DNA from: Cellvibrionaceae bacterium | Lineage (GTDB): Bacteria; Pseudomonadota; Gammaproteobacteria; Pseudomonadales; Cellvibrionaceae | Length of the DNA stretch: 64,000 bases | Assembly (NCBI GenBank): GCA_024707385.1 | Contig: JANPZW010000008.1 | Location: 744,001-808,000, forward strand | Direction of reading: 5' to 3' | Shown: positions 56,461 to 64,000 of the stretch, in pieces | How positions within the stretch are numbered: the first letter of the stretch is position 1 | Layout: each line of letters opens with the position of its first letter | Program-made: the position numbers and the translations under genes | The notes under the pieces: generated by a model | Told to the model about the DNA's origin: nothing | What the model saw: the letters and a program-made list of their open reading frames with translations, nothing else | Databases searched by the model: none

Positions 56461-57659
56461 GTGGCCTTGAAACGACTTTGGCGTTTTTGCTGGTGCTACA
56501 AAAAGACGACATGTCTCGGCATGGCGCTGGTGCTTCTGTTCATTCTCATAGGGGTGTTGGCGCCGTTTCTGATCCAGTATCACCTCAATCACAATGTCTT
56601 CCGCGATATGGGTAATTACACCGGCAGAGTGGAGGACGTGGATGTCAGTTGGCTGGCGGGTTCCTATCGTCTGGAGGATTTGGTGCTATGGCGCAAGGGT
56701 GGCAATCAGGAAGTGCCTTTTTTTCGGGTTGAGGATTTGTCCATAGGTTTGAGTTGGGATGCCATAAGGCATGGCGCAATTCTCGCCAGCGTAAGCGCGG
56801 AAAATGCGGAGCTGAATTTTCTCGACGCAAAACGCGCCGACAAACGTCAGACCGGGAAAGGCACCAATTGGTTGGATGTATTGGAAGAGCTGCTGCCCAC
56901 AACTCTGCATCGCGTCGAAGTGCACAACAGCAGCATGACCTTTCAGAATTTCGATACAGATCCGCAAATCGATGTGCGCGCGGAAGACATCAACATATTG
57001 ATTACCAATCTCACCAATGTGAAAGATCGGGAAGGTCGGCGGGTGGCCACGGCGCGGCTGGATGCGCGGGTTCTGGAAGGAGCTCCGCTGATCGCACAGG
57101 CCCGTTTTGATCCGTTCGATTTCAACGACTTTGTTTTTGCGGCGGAGATGCATGAAATAGATTTGACCCGCGTCAATGATCTCACCAGCAACTATGCCAA
57201 AGTGGATTTCGCCAGTGGGCACGGCAGCATCTTCGTCGAACTGACCGCGCAGGACGGCCGTCTGTCCGGCTACATCAAACCGCTGTTGGAAGATGTGGAT
57301 ATCGCAAGCTGGGAGCAGGATGTAAAGCAGCAGGGCGACAATCCTTTGCGCTTGTTATGGGAGGGCGCAGTCGGCTTTTTAAAACCTTGTTCACCAACGC
57401 GGAATCCAAACAGATCGCCACCCAAATTGATGTGACGGGTACCATTGACGAGGCGAAAATTAATTCCTGGGGCGCGGTGTTCGGCGTGATACGCAACGCC
57501 TTTGTCCAAGCAGTAGAGGCGCGCTTCGAGGAATTGACTCCTCTTACCAGCCGGAAACAGGAGGCGAAGGACGACAAATCCCAAGAGCACTCGATCACCG
57601 ATGGTGGCAATGATCGGGAGGAGGAAAAGGAGCAAGGCGGGCGCAAAAAAGACCGCTGA
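56461..57659 (+). CDS. DUF748-type AsmA-like envelope protein, frameshifted
   Basis: About 399 residues. GTG start at 56461, but a GGAGG site suits a TTG at 56467 better (KRLWRFCWCYKKT); either is possible. One N-terminal membrane helix (residues about 18-40) and a periplasmic beta-rich domain: YTGRVEDVDVSWLAGSYRLEDLVLWRKGG, VEDLSIGLSWDAI and VSAENAELNFLDA, as in DUF748/AsmA-like proteins that bridge the envelope. The break is T5 at 57376-57380; one more T gives GAVGFFKTLFTNAESKQ. The tail (REEEKEQGGRKKDR) is highly charged. A lipid-transport role is inferred from the family. Confidence 0.75.
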
Positions 57660-57752
57660 ACCCGTGGTGTCCGCAGGGCTGCGTTTTGTTTTCTAGGCTG
57701 CTTTATACTTCAACAGCAGCAACAGCTACAGCTCAATCGACCGGATGCCACT

Positions 57753-58475
57753 ATGACCGATTATGCCGCGGAAAAGGCAGTGTTCAGAGCCAGAGGGATT
57801 GAACGTGTTTATCACATGGGTGATGCGGAGATCCGCGCTTTACGTGGGGTGGATCTGGATTTGTGGGCCGGCGAATTTGTTGTCTTGCTCGGCGCATCGG
57901 GCAGCGGCAAGTCCACTCTGCTGAATATACTCGGCGGTCTTGATAAGGCGACCGCCGGGGAGTTGTGGTATCGCGGGCAGAATCTGACGCTGGCCGACGA
58001 TGCACAGCTCACGCTTTTTCGCCGCCGGAGTGTCGGTTTCGTGTTTCAGTTCTACAACCTGATTCCCAGTCTTACCGCTTTGGAAAACGTCCAGATCGTC
58101 ACCGAAATCGTAGATCAACCCATGGCGCCGCTGGAGGCGTTGCGGTTGGTGAATCTGTATGAGCGGCGCGACCATTTCCCAGCCCAGCTTTCCGGCGGTG
58201 AACAGCAGCGCGTTGCTATTGCCCGGGCGATTGCCAAAAATCCTGCGGTTTTATTGTGTGACGAACCAACCGGCGCGCTGGATTCCAAAACCGGCATTCT
58301 GGTGCTTGATGTGCTGGAGAAAATCAACCGCGAACTCGGCACTACCACCATCGTGATCACGCATAACGCCACTATCGCCAATATGGCCGACCGGGTGGTG
58401 CGCATCGGCGACGGCCGGATTCAGGATATTCAGCGCAATTCTCATAAACAGGCGCCGCGGGAGTTGTCCTGGTAA
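57753..58475 (+). CDS. ABC transporter ATPase (MacB/LolD type)
   Basis: 240 residues. Walker [10 protein letters not shown], signature [15 protein letters not shown], Walker [13 protein letters not shown] and switch His in VITHNATIA, all intact. The sequence [19 protein letters not shown] and [21 protein letters not shown] is typical of the MacB/LolD/FtsE branch that powers FtsX-fold permeases. Its stop overlaps the permease start by one base, and the adaptor gene follows: a three-gene export operon. Confidence 0.93.
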   Translation: MTDYAAEKAVFRARGIERVYHMGDAEIRALRGVDLDLWAGEFVVLLGASGSGKSTLLNILGGLDKATAGELWYRGQNLTLADDAQLTLFRRRSVGFVFQFYNLIPSLTALENVQIVTEIVDQPMAPLEALRLVNLYERRDHFPAQLSGGEQQRVAIARAIAKNPAVLLCDEPTGALDSKTGILVLDVLEKINRELGTTTIVITHNATIANMADRVVRIGDGRIQDIQRNSHKQAPRELSW

Positions 58476-60838
58476 TGGCCATGCGCATGTTGCAGGTGAA
58501 ACTGCTCCGTAATCTTTGGCAACTGAAAGGCCAGGCTGCGGCGATTGCTACGGTGGTGGCCGGCGGCGTTGCTATGTTCATAATGTCCTTCACTGTGTTA
58601 CAGGCATTACGCGCAACGCAGGAAGCCTTTTATGCGCAATATCATTTCGCTGACGTTTTTGCCGATGTGCGTCGAGCACCGGTTTCGCTAGAGCGCATTG
58701 CCGATATTCCGGGTATTCAACAGGTGGAGGGACGCATAGTTGCACCGGTGAATGTGCGTCTGGAGGGTTTTAATGAACCCATTACCGGCCGTGCGGTTTC
58801 TCTGCCGGACGGTGGCACTGGTGAGCTCAATCAAATTTATCTGAGTGCGGGGCAATTGCCGCAGGCCTTTAGCAGCGATCAGGTGGTGATCAGTGAGGCG
58901 TTCGCAGAGGCGCATAAACTGCGGCCGGGTGACAAAATCAGCGCCGTCATTCGCGGCCGAATGCAGGCTCTGACGATCGTCGGCCTGGCGCTTTCTCCTG
59001 AATATATTTACCAGATCCAGCCCGGTGCCATGGTGCCGGACTACCAGCGTTATTGCATTTTGTGGCTCAACCACAGCGCGTTGGAAGCCGCCTTCGATAT
59101 GGAAGGAGCGTTTAATACGCTCAGCGCGCAAGTGGCTGCCGACACACAGGTGGCCGATATTATTGAGCGTCTGGACCTGCAGTTGAAAAATTGGGGCGCG
59201 CTAGGCGCTTATGATCGCAGCCAACAAACATCGCATATGTTTCTTAAACAGGAGCTCGACCAGTTACAGGTAATGGCGACCGTAATGCCAGCGATTTTTC
59301 TCGGCGTCGCTGCATTTTTATTGAATGTTGTTGCTGCGCGTTTAATTCGTACCCAGCGCGATCAAATCGCTATCCTCAAAGCGTTTGGCTATAGCAACAT
59401 CGCGATTGGCCGGCATTATCTGACCTTGGTCCTGCTCATCGCCTTAATAGGAGTGGTATTAGGGGTGGCTGCGGGGCGAGAATTGGCGGTGGGCCTTGGC
59501 GGCCTTTATCAAGAATATTATCGATTTCCCTGGCTGTTGTTGGAGCTGCGATTACCTACGGTTGCCAGTGCTACGGCGGTTACTCTTGCGGCAGCCTTGC
59601 TCGGCACACTCAAGGCGGTTTATTCGGCTGTCAGCATTGCGCCCGCCGAAGCTATGCGACCCGAACCTCCCGCCATTTTTGGCCGCACTCTGCTGGAGCG
59701 GGCCGGCTTTCACAAAATGCATGCCCCTGCGCGCATGGTGCTGCGCAACCTGGAGCGGCAGCCGGCCAAAACCTTGTTATCCATCACCGGTATTGCCATG
59801 TCGGTGGCGATTTTGATTGTCAGCGGTTTTCAGAAAGACGCCATCAATTACATGATTCGCGTGCAATTCAGTCTGGCGGAAAAACAAAGTGCCACCGTGC
59901 AGTTTTTTGAAACCGAATCCGCCCGGGCGCAATTTGAATTGGCGTCCCTACCGGGCGTGGACTATGTCGAGCCGCTGCGCAATGCTCCGGTCGTCTTGCG
60001 CAACGGTCAATGGGAGTACCGCACCGCCATTCGCGCGCTGCCGGAAAATTCTCAACTCAATCGCATTCTCGATAAAAAACTGCGGCAAATTCCCCTGCGT
60101 GATGGTGGATTGTTTCTCTCGGACTATCTTGCCAAACATTTGCGCCTGCAGGTTGGCGATAAGGTGCGGGTGGAATTTCTCGACGGTGCGCGGCGCCAGC
60201 TGGATCTGCCTATTGCTGCAACGATCGAGGATTATGTGGGGCTCAATGCATACATGACGATTGACAGTTTGTCTTTGTATCGCCCCGAGAAGCAGGCGAT
60301 GGAAGGCGCATTGCTGACCATTGTGGCCGATCAGGAAAAACAGGTAAAGGACGCGTTGCTGAAGATTCCCCAGATTGCCGGCGTGAATTTTCGCTCCGAC
60401 ATAATGGAGAGTTTTCGCCGCACCATGGATGAAACCCTTTTGACATTTACTTTTTTCAGTGTTTTGCTCGCCGGCTCTATTGCTTTCGCGGTGGTTTACA
60501 ACAATGCCCGTATTGCTTTTGCCGAAAGAGCGCGGGAATTGGCGAGCTTGCGCGTGCTCGGGTTCAGCCAGGCGGAAGTTGCTCGTATCCTCATTGGCGA
60601 AATTCTTATGCTTACCCTGGCGGCGATTCCCTTCGGCTTTATTCTTGGTTATGGCTTTGCGGCGATGATCGCCCTCGGGCTGCAGACCGAAATTTATCGC
60701 GTGCCATTGATTCTGTCTCCGTCCACCTTTGCCACGGCTGCTCTGGTGGTTGTGGTGGCAACCGTTTTATCGACGTTTATTGTGATCAAAAAATTGCGTG
60801 GGCTGGATATGCTCCGCGCGCTGAAATCGGCGGAATAA
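58475..60838 (+). CDS. FtsX-family ABC permease with two FtsX units
   Basis: 787 residues with an N-terminal helix (about residues 18-42), a large periplasmic domain and two FtsX transmembrane bundles (about residues 268-385 and 655-785). The motif MFLKQELDQLQVMATVMPAIFLGVAAFLLNVV precedes the first, and FAERARELASLRVLGFSQAEVARIL the second. Eight helices in all, as in duplicated FtsX/MacB-like exporters; the substrate is unknown. Follows the ATPase with one-base overlap; 3 bp separate it from the adaptor gene. Frame intact. Confidence 0.9.
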   Translation: MAMRMLQVKLLRNLWQLKGQAAAIATVVAGGVAMFIMSFTVLQALRATQEAFYAQYHFADVFADVRRAPVSLERIADIPGIQQVEGRIVAPVNVRLEGFNEPITGRAVSLPDGGTGELNQIYLSAGQLPQAFSSDQVVISEAFAEAHKLRPGDKISAVIRGRMQALTIVGLALSPEYIYQIQPGAMVPDYQRYCILWLNHSALEAAFDMEGAFNTLSAQVAADTQVADIIERLDLQLKNWGALGAYDRSQQTSHMFLKQELDQLQVMATVMPAIFLGVAAFLLNVVAARLIRTQRDQIAILKAFGYSNIAIGRHYLTLVLLIALIGVVLGVAAGRELAVGLGGLYQEYYRFPWLLLELRLPTVASATAVTLAAALLGTLKAVYSAVSIAPAEAMRPEPPAIFGRTLLERAGFHKMHAPARMVLRNLERQPAKTLLSITGIAMSVAILIVSGFQKDAINYMIRVQFSLAEKQSATVQFFETESARAQFELASLPGVDYVEPLRNAPVVLRNGQWEYRTAIRALPENSQLNRILDKKLRQIPLRDGGLFLSDYLAKHLRLQVGDKVRVEFLDGARRQLDLPIAATIEDYVGLNAYMTIDSLSLYRPEKQAMEGALLTIVADQEKQVKDALLKIPQIAGVNFRSDIMESFRRTMDETLLTFTFFSVLLAGSIAFAVVYNNARIAFAERARELASLRVLGFSQAEVARILIGEILMLTLAAIPFGFILGYGFAAMIALGLQTEIYRVPLILSPSTFATAALVVVVATVLSTFIVIKKLRGLDMLRALKSAE

Positions 60839-60841
60839 TGT

Positions 60842-62035
60842 ATGGCAGTTCAGTTTGCGAAAAAGCATTGGATTTGGTTTGCCGTTGGCGGATTGTTGTT
60901 ATTTTTCTTTTACCTGGGATTCCGCGAACCAGTACAGCTGGTTGACCTGGTGGAGGTGAAACGCGGTCACTTTGCGCAAACTTTTACGGAGGAAGGCAAA
61001 ACGCGTGTGAAGGATCGATATCTGGTGACTGCCCCTGTGCATGGATTTCTGGAGCGGATTGATCTGGAAGCGGGCGACCCGATTGCAGTGGGTGATCGCC
61101 TGTTCACCTTGCGCCCTAATCCGTCCGCCATGCTCGACAGCCGCAGCCGCGCGCAGGCGGAAGCCGGCCTTGCCGCTGCGGAAGCGTCTTTGAAAACCGC
61201 ACAAGCCGCATTGGATGCGCAAAAAGCCGCTTTGGATTTTGCGCGGGTTGAACACAAACGTCTGGCGGCAGTGGCTCGCGATGGTTTTGTCGCCCAGGAC
61301 CGGCTCGATCAAGCCACCACCCAATTGCGCAGCGCCGAGGCCGGCGCGCGCTCGGCGGAATTTCAGGTTCAGGTGGCGCGCCACCAACGGGACAATGCCG
61401 CATTTTTATTGCGCAATTTCGACAGCGGTGATCAGGTCGCCACACATATAACGGCGCCGGTTGCCGGTGTGATCCTCAAGCGTTTGCGCGAGAGCGCCGG
61501 GGTTATTGGCGCGGGCGAGCCCGTTATGGAAATCGCCGACATTGGCAGCCTGGAAGTGGAGGTGGACGTACTGTCCGCGGATGCGGTACGCCTGCAGCCT
61601 GGCATGCCGGTGGTGATCGAACACTGGGGCGGAGAAACCCCGATTCACGGAAGCGTCAAACGCATTGAACCCGGCGGTTTTACCAAGTATTCGGCGCTCG
61701 GCGTGGAAGAGCAGCGCGTTTGGGTGATCGTTGAATTTTCTCCCGACCAGAGTGTACAGCTGCAACGTCTGGGCGATGGTTATCGAGTGGAAGCAAAATT
61801 TATTTTGTGGCAGACCGACGATGTGCTTCAGGTTTCTTCCGGCGCCATCGTCGAGCGAAGTGGAGAAACTTTTGTCTACCGTTTTCAACGCAAACGAGCC
61901 GCCAGAGCTCCAGTGGAAGCCGGGCGGCGCAGCGGTTTATGGGTGGAAGTGAAAAGCGGACTGCAAGCCGGTGATCTGTTGATTAACCATCCGGGAGATG
62001 ATTTGGAAGAGGGGAGTAAGGTGAAAACCCATTAA
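60842..62035 (+). CDS. Membrane-fusion (HlyD/MacA-type) adaptor
   Basis: 397 residues. N-terminal helix (WIWFAVGGLLLFFFYLGF, 11-28). Lipoyl-like half (RYLVTAPVHGFLERIDLEAGDPIAVGDRLFTLRPN), a helical hairpin rich in Ala (SRAQAEAGLAAAEASLKTAQAALDAQKAALD), the second lipoyl half (ITAPVAGVILKRLRESAGVIGAGEPVMEI) and beta-barrel/MP domains. Completes a tripartite export operon with the ATPase and FtsX permease; the outer-membrane channel is not encoded here. Frame intact. Confidence 0.92.
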   Translation: MAVQFAKKHWIWFAVGGLLLFFFYLGFREPVQLVDLVEVKRGHFAQTFTEEGKTRVKDRYLVTAPVHGFLERIDLEAGDPIAVGDRLFTLRPNPSAMLDSRSRAQAEAGLAAAEASLKTAQAALDAQKAALDFARVEHKRLAAVARDGFVAQDRLDQATTQLRSAEAGARSAEFQVQVARHQRDNAAFLLRNFDSGDQVATHITAPVAGVILKRLRESAGVIGAGEPVMEIADIGSLEVEVDVLSADAVRLQPGMPVVIEHWGGETPIHGSVKRIEPGGFTKYSALGVEEQRVWVIVEFSPDQSVQLQRLGDGYRVEAKFILWQTDDVLQVSSGAIVERSGETFVYRFQRKRAARAPVEAGRRSGLWVEVKSGLQAGDLLINHPGDDLEEGSKVKTH

Positions 62036-62039
62036 GCCA

Positions 62040-62065
62040 AGGGAATCGGCTAAGCCTGATTCCCT
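62040..62065 (+). terminator. Weak terminator-like hairpin after the export operon
   Basis: AGGGAATC (62040-62047) and GATTCCCT (62058-62065) with a 10-base loop, immediately after the adaptor stop; no T-run. Confidence 0.4.
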
Positions 62066-62106
62066 GGCGCACTCTTGGGTGCGCCTATTGCCAATGATTC
62101 AAACAA

Positions 62107-63105
62107 TTACTCAAACGGATATCGAAATCCCCATTCCGCACGCAGATTGTCCATCAGCTGCATGGTGGCGAGGGTTTCCCGCAATGGGATTATGTCGCTT
62201 TCCAGTTTGCCGGCGCGGATCTGGCGCGCGACCTCCGCCACTTGATAAATAAATCCATTGCCGTGATTTTCTTCGGTGATGGTGTCGGAGCGCTCGACTG
62301 TGCGGGTGCCATTATGGATATGCACGGTGAAAGTGTCGCCTTGTTGAAAATGTGGAAATTCCACATAACCCAAAGAGCCGTAAATCATCGCTTCCATTCG
62401 CGTCAGCAGATTAAAACTGGTGTTGATGCTGGCGATGCAGCCGGATGCGTATTGCAATTGATAAGTCGCCAATTCATCCACGCCGGTGCTGGCAAAGCGG
62501 CAAAACGATTTGCTCGCGGTTGGCATGTCGTCGAGCAGAAAATTGACGAAGGTGATGGGATAAATGCCCATGTCCAGAGTGACGCCGCCGGCCAGTTGCG
62601 GATCGGTAAGGCGCGGCAGATATTGCGCTTGGGCTATACCGCCGAAGCTGATATTGAACAGCTTTATGTCACCGATAATGCCACTTTTCAAAATCTGTTT
62701 CAGGCGGATCATGCTCGGCAGAAACCGCACCCAGATCGCTTCCATCATAAAACAGCTATTGCGCGCAGCCAGTTCAATAAGCTCCTGAGCTTGTGCGGCG
62801 TTGACGGTAAATGGCTTTTCAATCAGCAAATGTTTTTTGTGCTGCAGAGCGAGCAACGCATTTTCATAGTGGAAATTGTGCGTGGTGGCGATATAAATCA
62901 CATCGATATCGGGGCGGCTCACCAGGGCGGCGTAATCGGCGGTACTTTCGATCCCATATTGTTCCGCAAAAGTCTGCGCGCGCTCGGCGCTCTTGGATGC
63001 TACCGCCACCAAAGTGCTGTCGGGATTGATATTCACCGCGTCGGCCAATTTGTGGGCGATAAGGCCGGCGCCGATGATGCCCCAGCGTAAGGATTTCCCG
63101 GACAT
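62107..63105 (-). CDS. Gfo/Idh/MocA-family NAD(P)-dependent oxidoreductase
   Basis: 332 residues from the ATG at 63105 (MSGKSLRWGIIGAGLIAHKLADAV); longer in-frame starts lack homology. N-terminal Rossmann fold with GAGLIA and, around residue 95, EKPFTVN holding the conserved Lys. The C-terminal domain includes GGVTLDMGIYPITFVNFLL with the family Asp and Tyr. Substrate is probably a sugar or trans-dihydrodiol; the sequence alone does not decide. Stand-alone gene, convergent with the export operon. Frame intact. Confidence 0.9.
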   Translation of the reverse strand: MSGKSLRWGIIGAGLIAHKLADAVNINPDSTLVAVASKSAERAQTFAEQYGIESTADYAALVSRPDIDVIYIATTHNFHYENALLALQHKKHLLIEKPFTVNAAQAQELIELAARNSCFMMEAIWVRFLPSMIRLKQILKSGIIGDIKLFNISFGGIAQAQYLPRLTDPQLAGGVTLDMGIYPITFVNFLLDDMPTASKSFCRFASTGVDELATYQLQYASGCIASINTSFNLLTRMEAMIYGSLGYVEFPHFQQGDTFTVHIHNGTRTVERSDTITEENHGNGFIYQVAEVARQIRAGKLESDIIPLRETLATMQLMDNLRAEWGFRYPFE

Positions 63106-63164
63106 AAAATACCTATCAAAAATGTGTGGATGGTCTGCAGCTGTGCTGACAGTGGCGAAGCATC

Positions 63165-63953
63165 CTACTCCAGGTGCTGCTGCGTGGAAACCGACGGCTT
63201 GGGTCGGACCATGGTTAGCCAGATGACGAATGCCGCGCCGCCCGCATAGGCCAGCACCTGCAACCAAGTCGGGCGTGCCTCGTAGCGAAACAGCGCCACC
63301 AGCAGCTGGCCTGAAATTGAAGTTTCCGACAGGACGGATGACGTATCCCACGCCGGGTTTTGGGCCGGCAATAGGTCCGCCTGACTCAGAATCTGAACGC
63401 ATTGCGACAGCAGCCCTCCGGCCAGCAGCGCAAACAGAGCATAGATGACGCGCACACTGGTCTCCACGCGCAATCGCGTCAGCGTGTAAAAGCCCAGTAC
63501 CGCCAGGCTTATACCTATGCCGGCGCCGATGACAGAGCCGAGGAGGGCGGAGGTGAATTGATCCGGTTTGCCGCTATAGGCGCCCACGTAGATGCCGATC
63601 TCGCTGATTTCGAGGGTGAGCGAAAATCCGATCAGCAGAATAATCAGCCAGGATGTGCTCCGATCAAGTTGGAGCGGGCCTTTGGTGTCCTTTAGCAGGA
63701 GCGCGATTATGAGGCCGACCATGAAAATATGGACGGCGACGATTGCCACCTCTTGACCGCGATAATCCAGCCAGGGAGTGATGATATCGACGCTGCTGCC
63801 GTACAAGGTGGCCAGCACAGCGCCCAGGCTAAATCCCCACAAAACCCTGCGGCAGGGAAGGGCGCGGATGCACACCAGAGCGATGAGCAGGCAGGCCACC
63901 AGCGCCGATTCGATCACCTCTCTGGCCACTATCACGATTGCATTCAAAAACAT
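63165..63953 (-). CDS. FTR1-family iron permease-like membrane protein
   Basis: 262 residues, seven hydrophobic segments. The first helix has VAREVIESALVACLLIA, the position of the REGLE iron-binding motif of FTR1/EfeU (here REVIE). A second acidic motif EISEIGIYVGAYSGK lies in a later helix. Both acidic motifs are the hallmark of FTR1-type iron permeases. It is probably a ferrous/ferric iron importer; no EfeO or EfeB partner is seen before the window ends. Frame intact. Its promoter would lie in the last 47 bases or beyond. Confidence 0.78.
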   Translation of the reverse strand: MFLNAIVIVAREVIESALVACLLIALVCIRALPCRRVLWGFSLGAVLATLYGSSVDIITPWLDYRGQEVAIVAVHIFMVGLIIALLLKDTKGPLQLDRSTSWLIILLIGFSLTLEISEIGIYVGAYSGKPDQFTSALLGSVIGAGIGISLAVLGFYTLTRLRVETSVRVIYALFALLAGGLLSQCVQILSQADLLPAQNPAWDTSSVLSETSISGQLLVALFRYEARPTWLQVLAYAGGAAFVIWLTMVRPKPSVSTQQHLE

Positions 63954-64000
63954 GATTTAGCTGGACTCTTATTGATTAACCCACTGAAGGTTGCCCATGG

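Noticed and set aside
62242..63090. A 282-codon plus-strand frame opposite the oxidoreductase
   Set aside because: The minus-strand Gfo/Idh protein is complete; the opposite frame has no motif.
1..64000. CRISPR arrays, rRNA genes and insertion sequences
   Set aside because: I saw no spaced identical repeats, no rRNA-like sequence and no transposase; the only mobile element is the ICE.

Overview
The window looks like the chromosome of an aerobic, GC-moderate gammaproteobacterium. The gene set (DUF349 giant protein, MHYT protein, Pil-Chp-like cluster, MlaA next to an RND pump, long Prc protease, ETF/ETF-QO) is what I would expect of a Cellvibrionaceae-like marine or soil heterotroph. The order-level assignment is inference from protein flavour only.

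Region 1 (1-15.9 kb) is one end of an integrating conjugative element (ICE) of the PFGI-1/ICEHin1056 (MPF_G, MOBH) type. A leftward operon of about 15 tightly overlapping genes (11595 down to the left edge) encodes the coupling ATPase TraD, mating-pair-formation membrane and periplasmic proteins (the TIGR037xx PFL_469x/470x families), a lytic transglycosylase and the VirB4-like ATPase TraC, which is cut by the window edge. Diverging from it are a small unknown gene, the MOBH relaxase TraI and a tyrosine integrase that sits against the 3' end of tRNA-Pro(GGG). The divergent gap holds a 17-bp perfect hairpin and AAAAGGCC repeats and is my best oriT candidate. The other end of the ICE and any cargo lie outside the window.

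Region 2 (16-31.9 kb) is chromosomal: a DUF349 protein, an orphan HoxX-like CO-forming maturation protein, an MHYT sensor, then a compact Chp-like chemosensory operon (PilG-like, PilH-like, PilI-like, PilJ-like, short ChpA-like). A candidate small RNA on the minus strand follows, then TesB thioesterase and a lipoprotein. Region 3 (32-42.7 kb) has ETF-QO divergent from etfBA, a degenerate hybrid-kinase-like protein paired with a REC-TPR protein, xthA and prc. Region 4 (43-52.8 kb) carries signalling and secreted-protease genes: a degenerate HD-GYP protein with a PAS kinase, a subtilisin lipoprotein beside a PrcB-like lipoprotein, an M61-like protease and a hybrid kinase. Region 5 (52.8-64 kb) has mlaA plus an RND-type exporter, a DUF748 protein, an ABC/FtsX/HlyD-type export operon, a Gfo/Idh/MocA oxidoreductase and an FTR1-like permease.

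A striking property of the whole window is its load of single-base frameshifts: I count 22, in 16 genes, mostly inside homopolymers, and they hit housekeeping genes (etfA, etfB, prc, tesB) as well as ICE genes. Each is repaired by adding or removing one or two bases. This is best read as uncorrected sequencing or assembly error, not gene decay, so frameshifted genes are annotated here as single CDSs spanning all their pieces.
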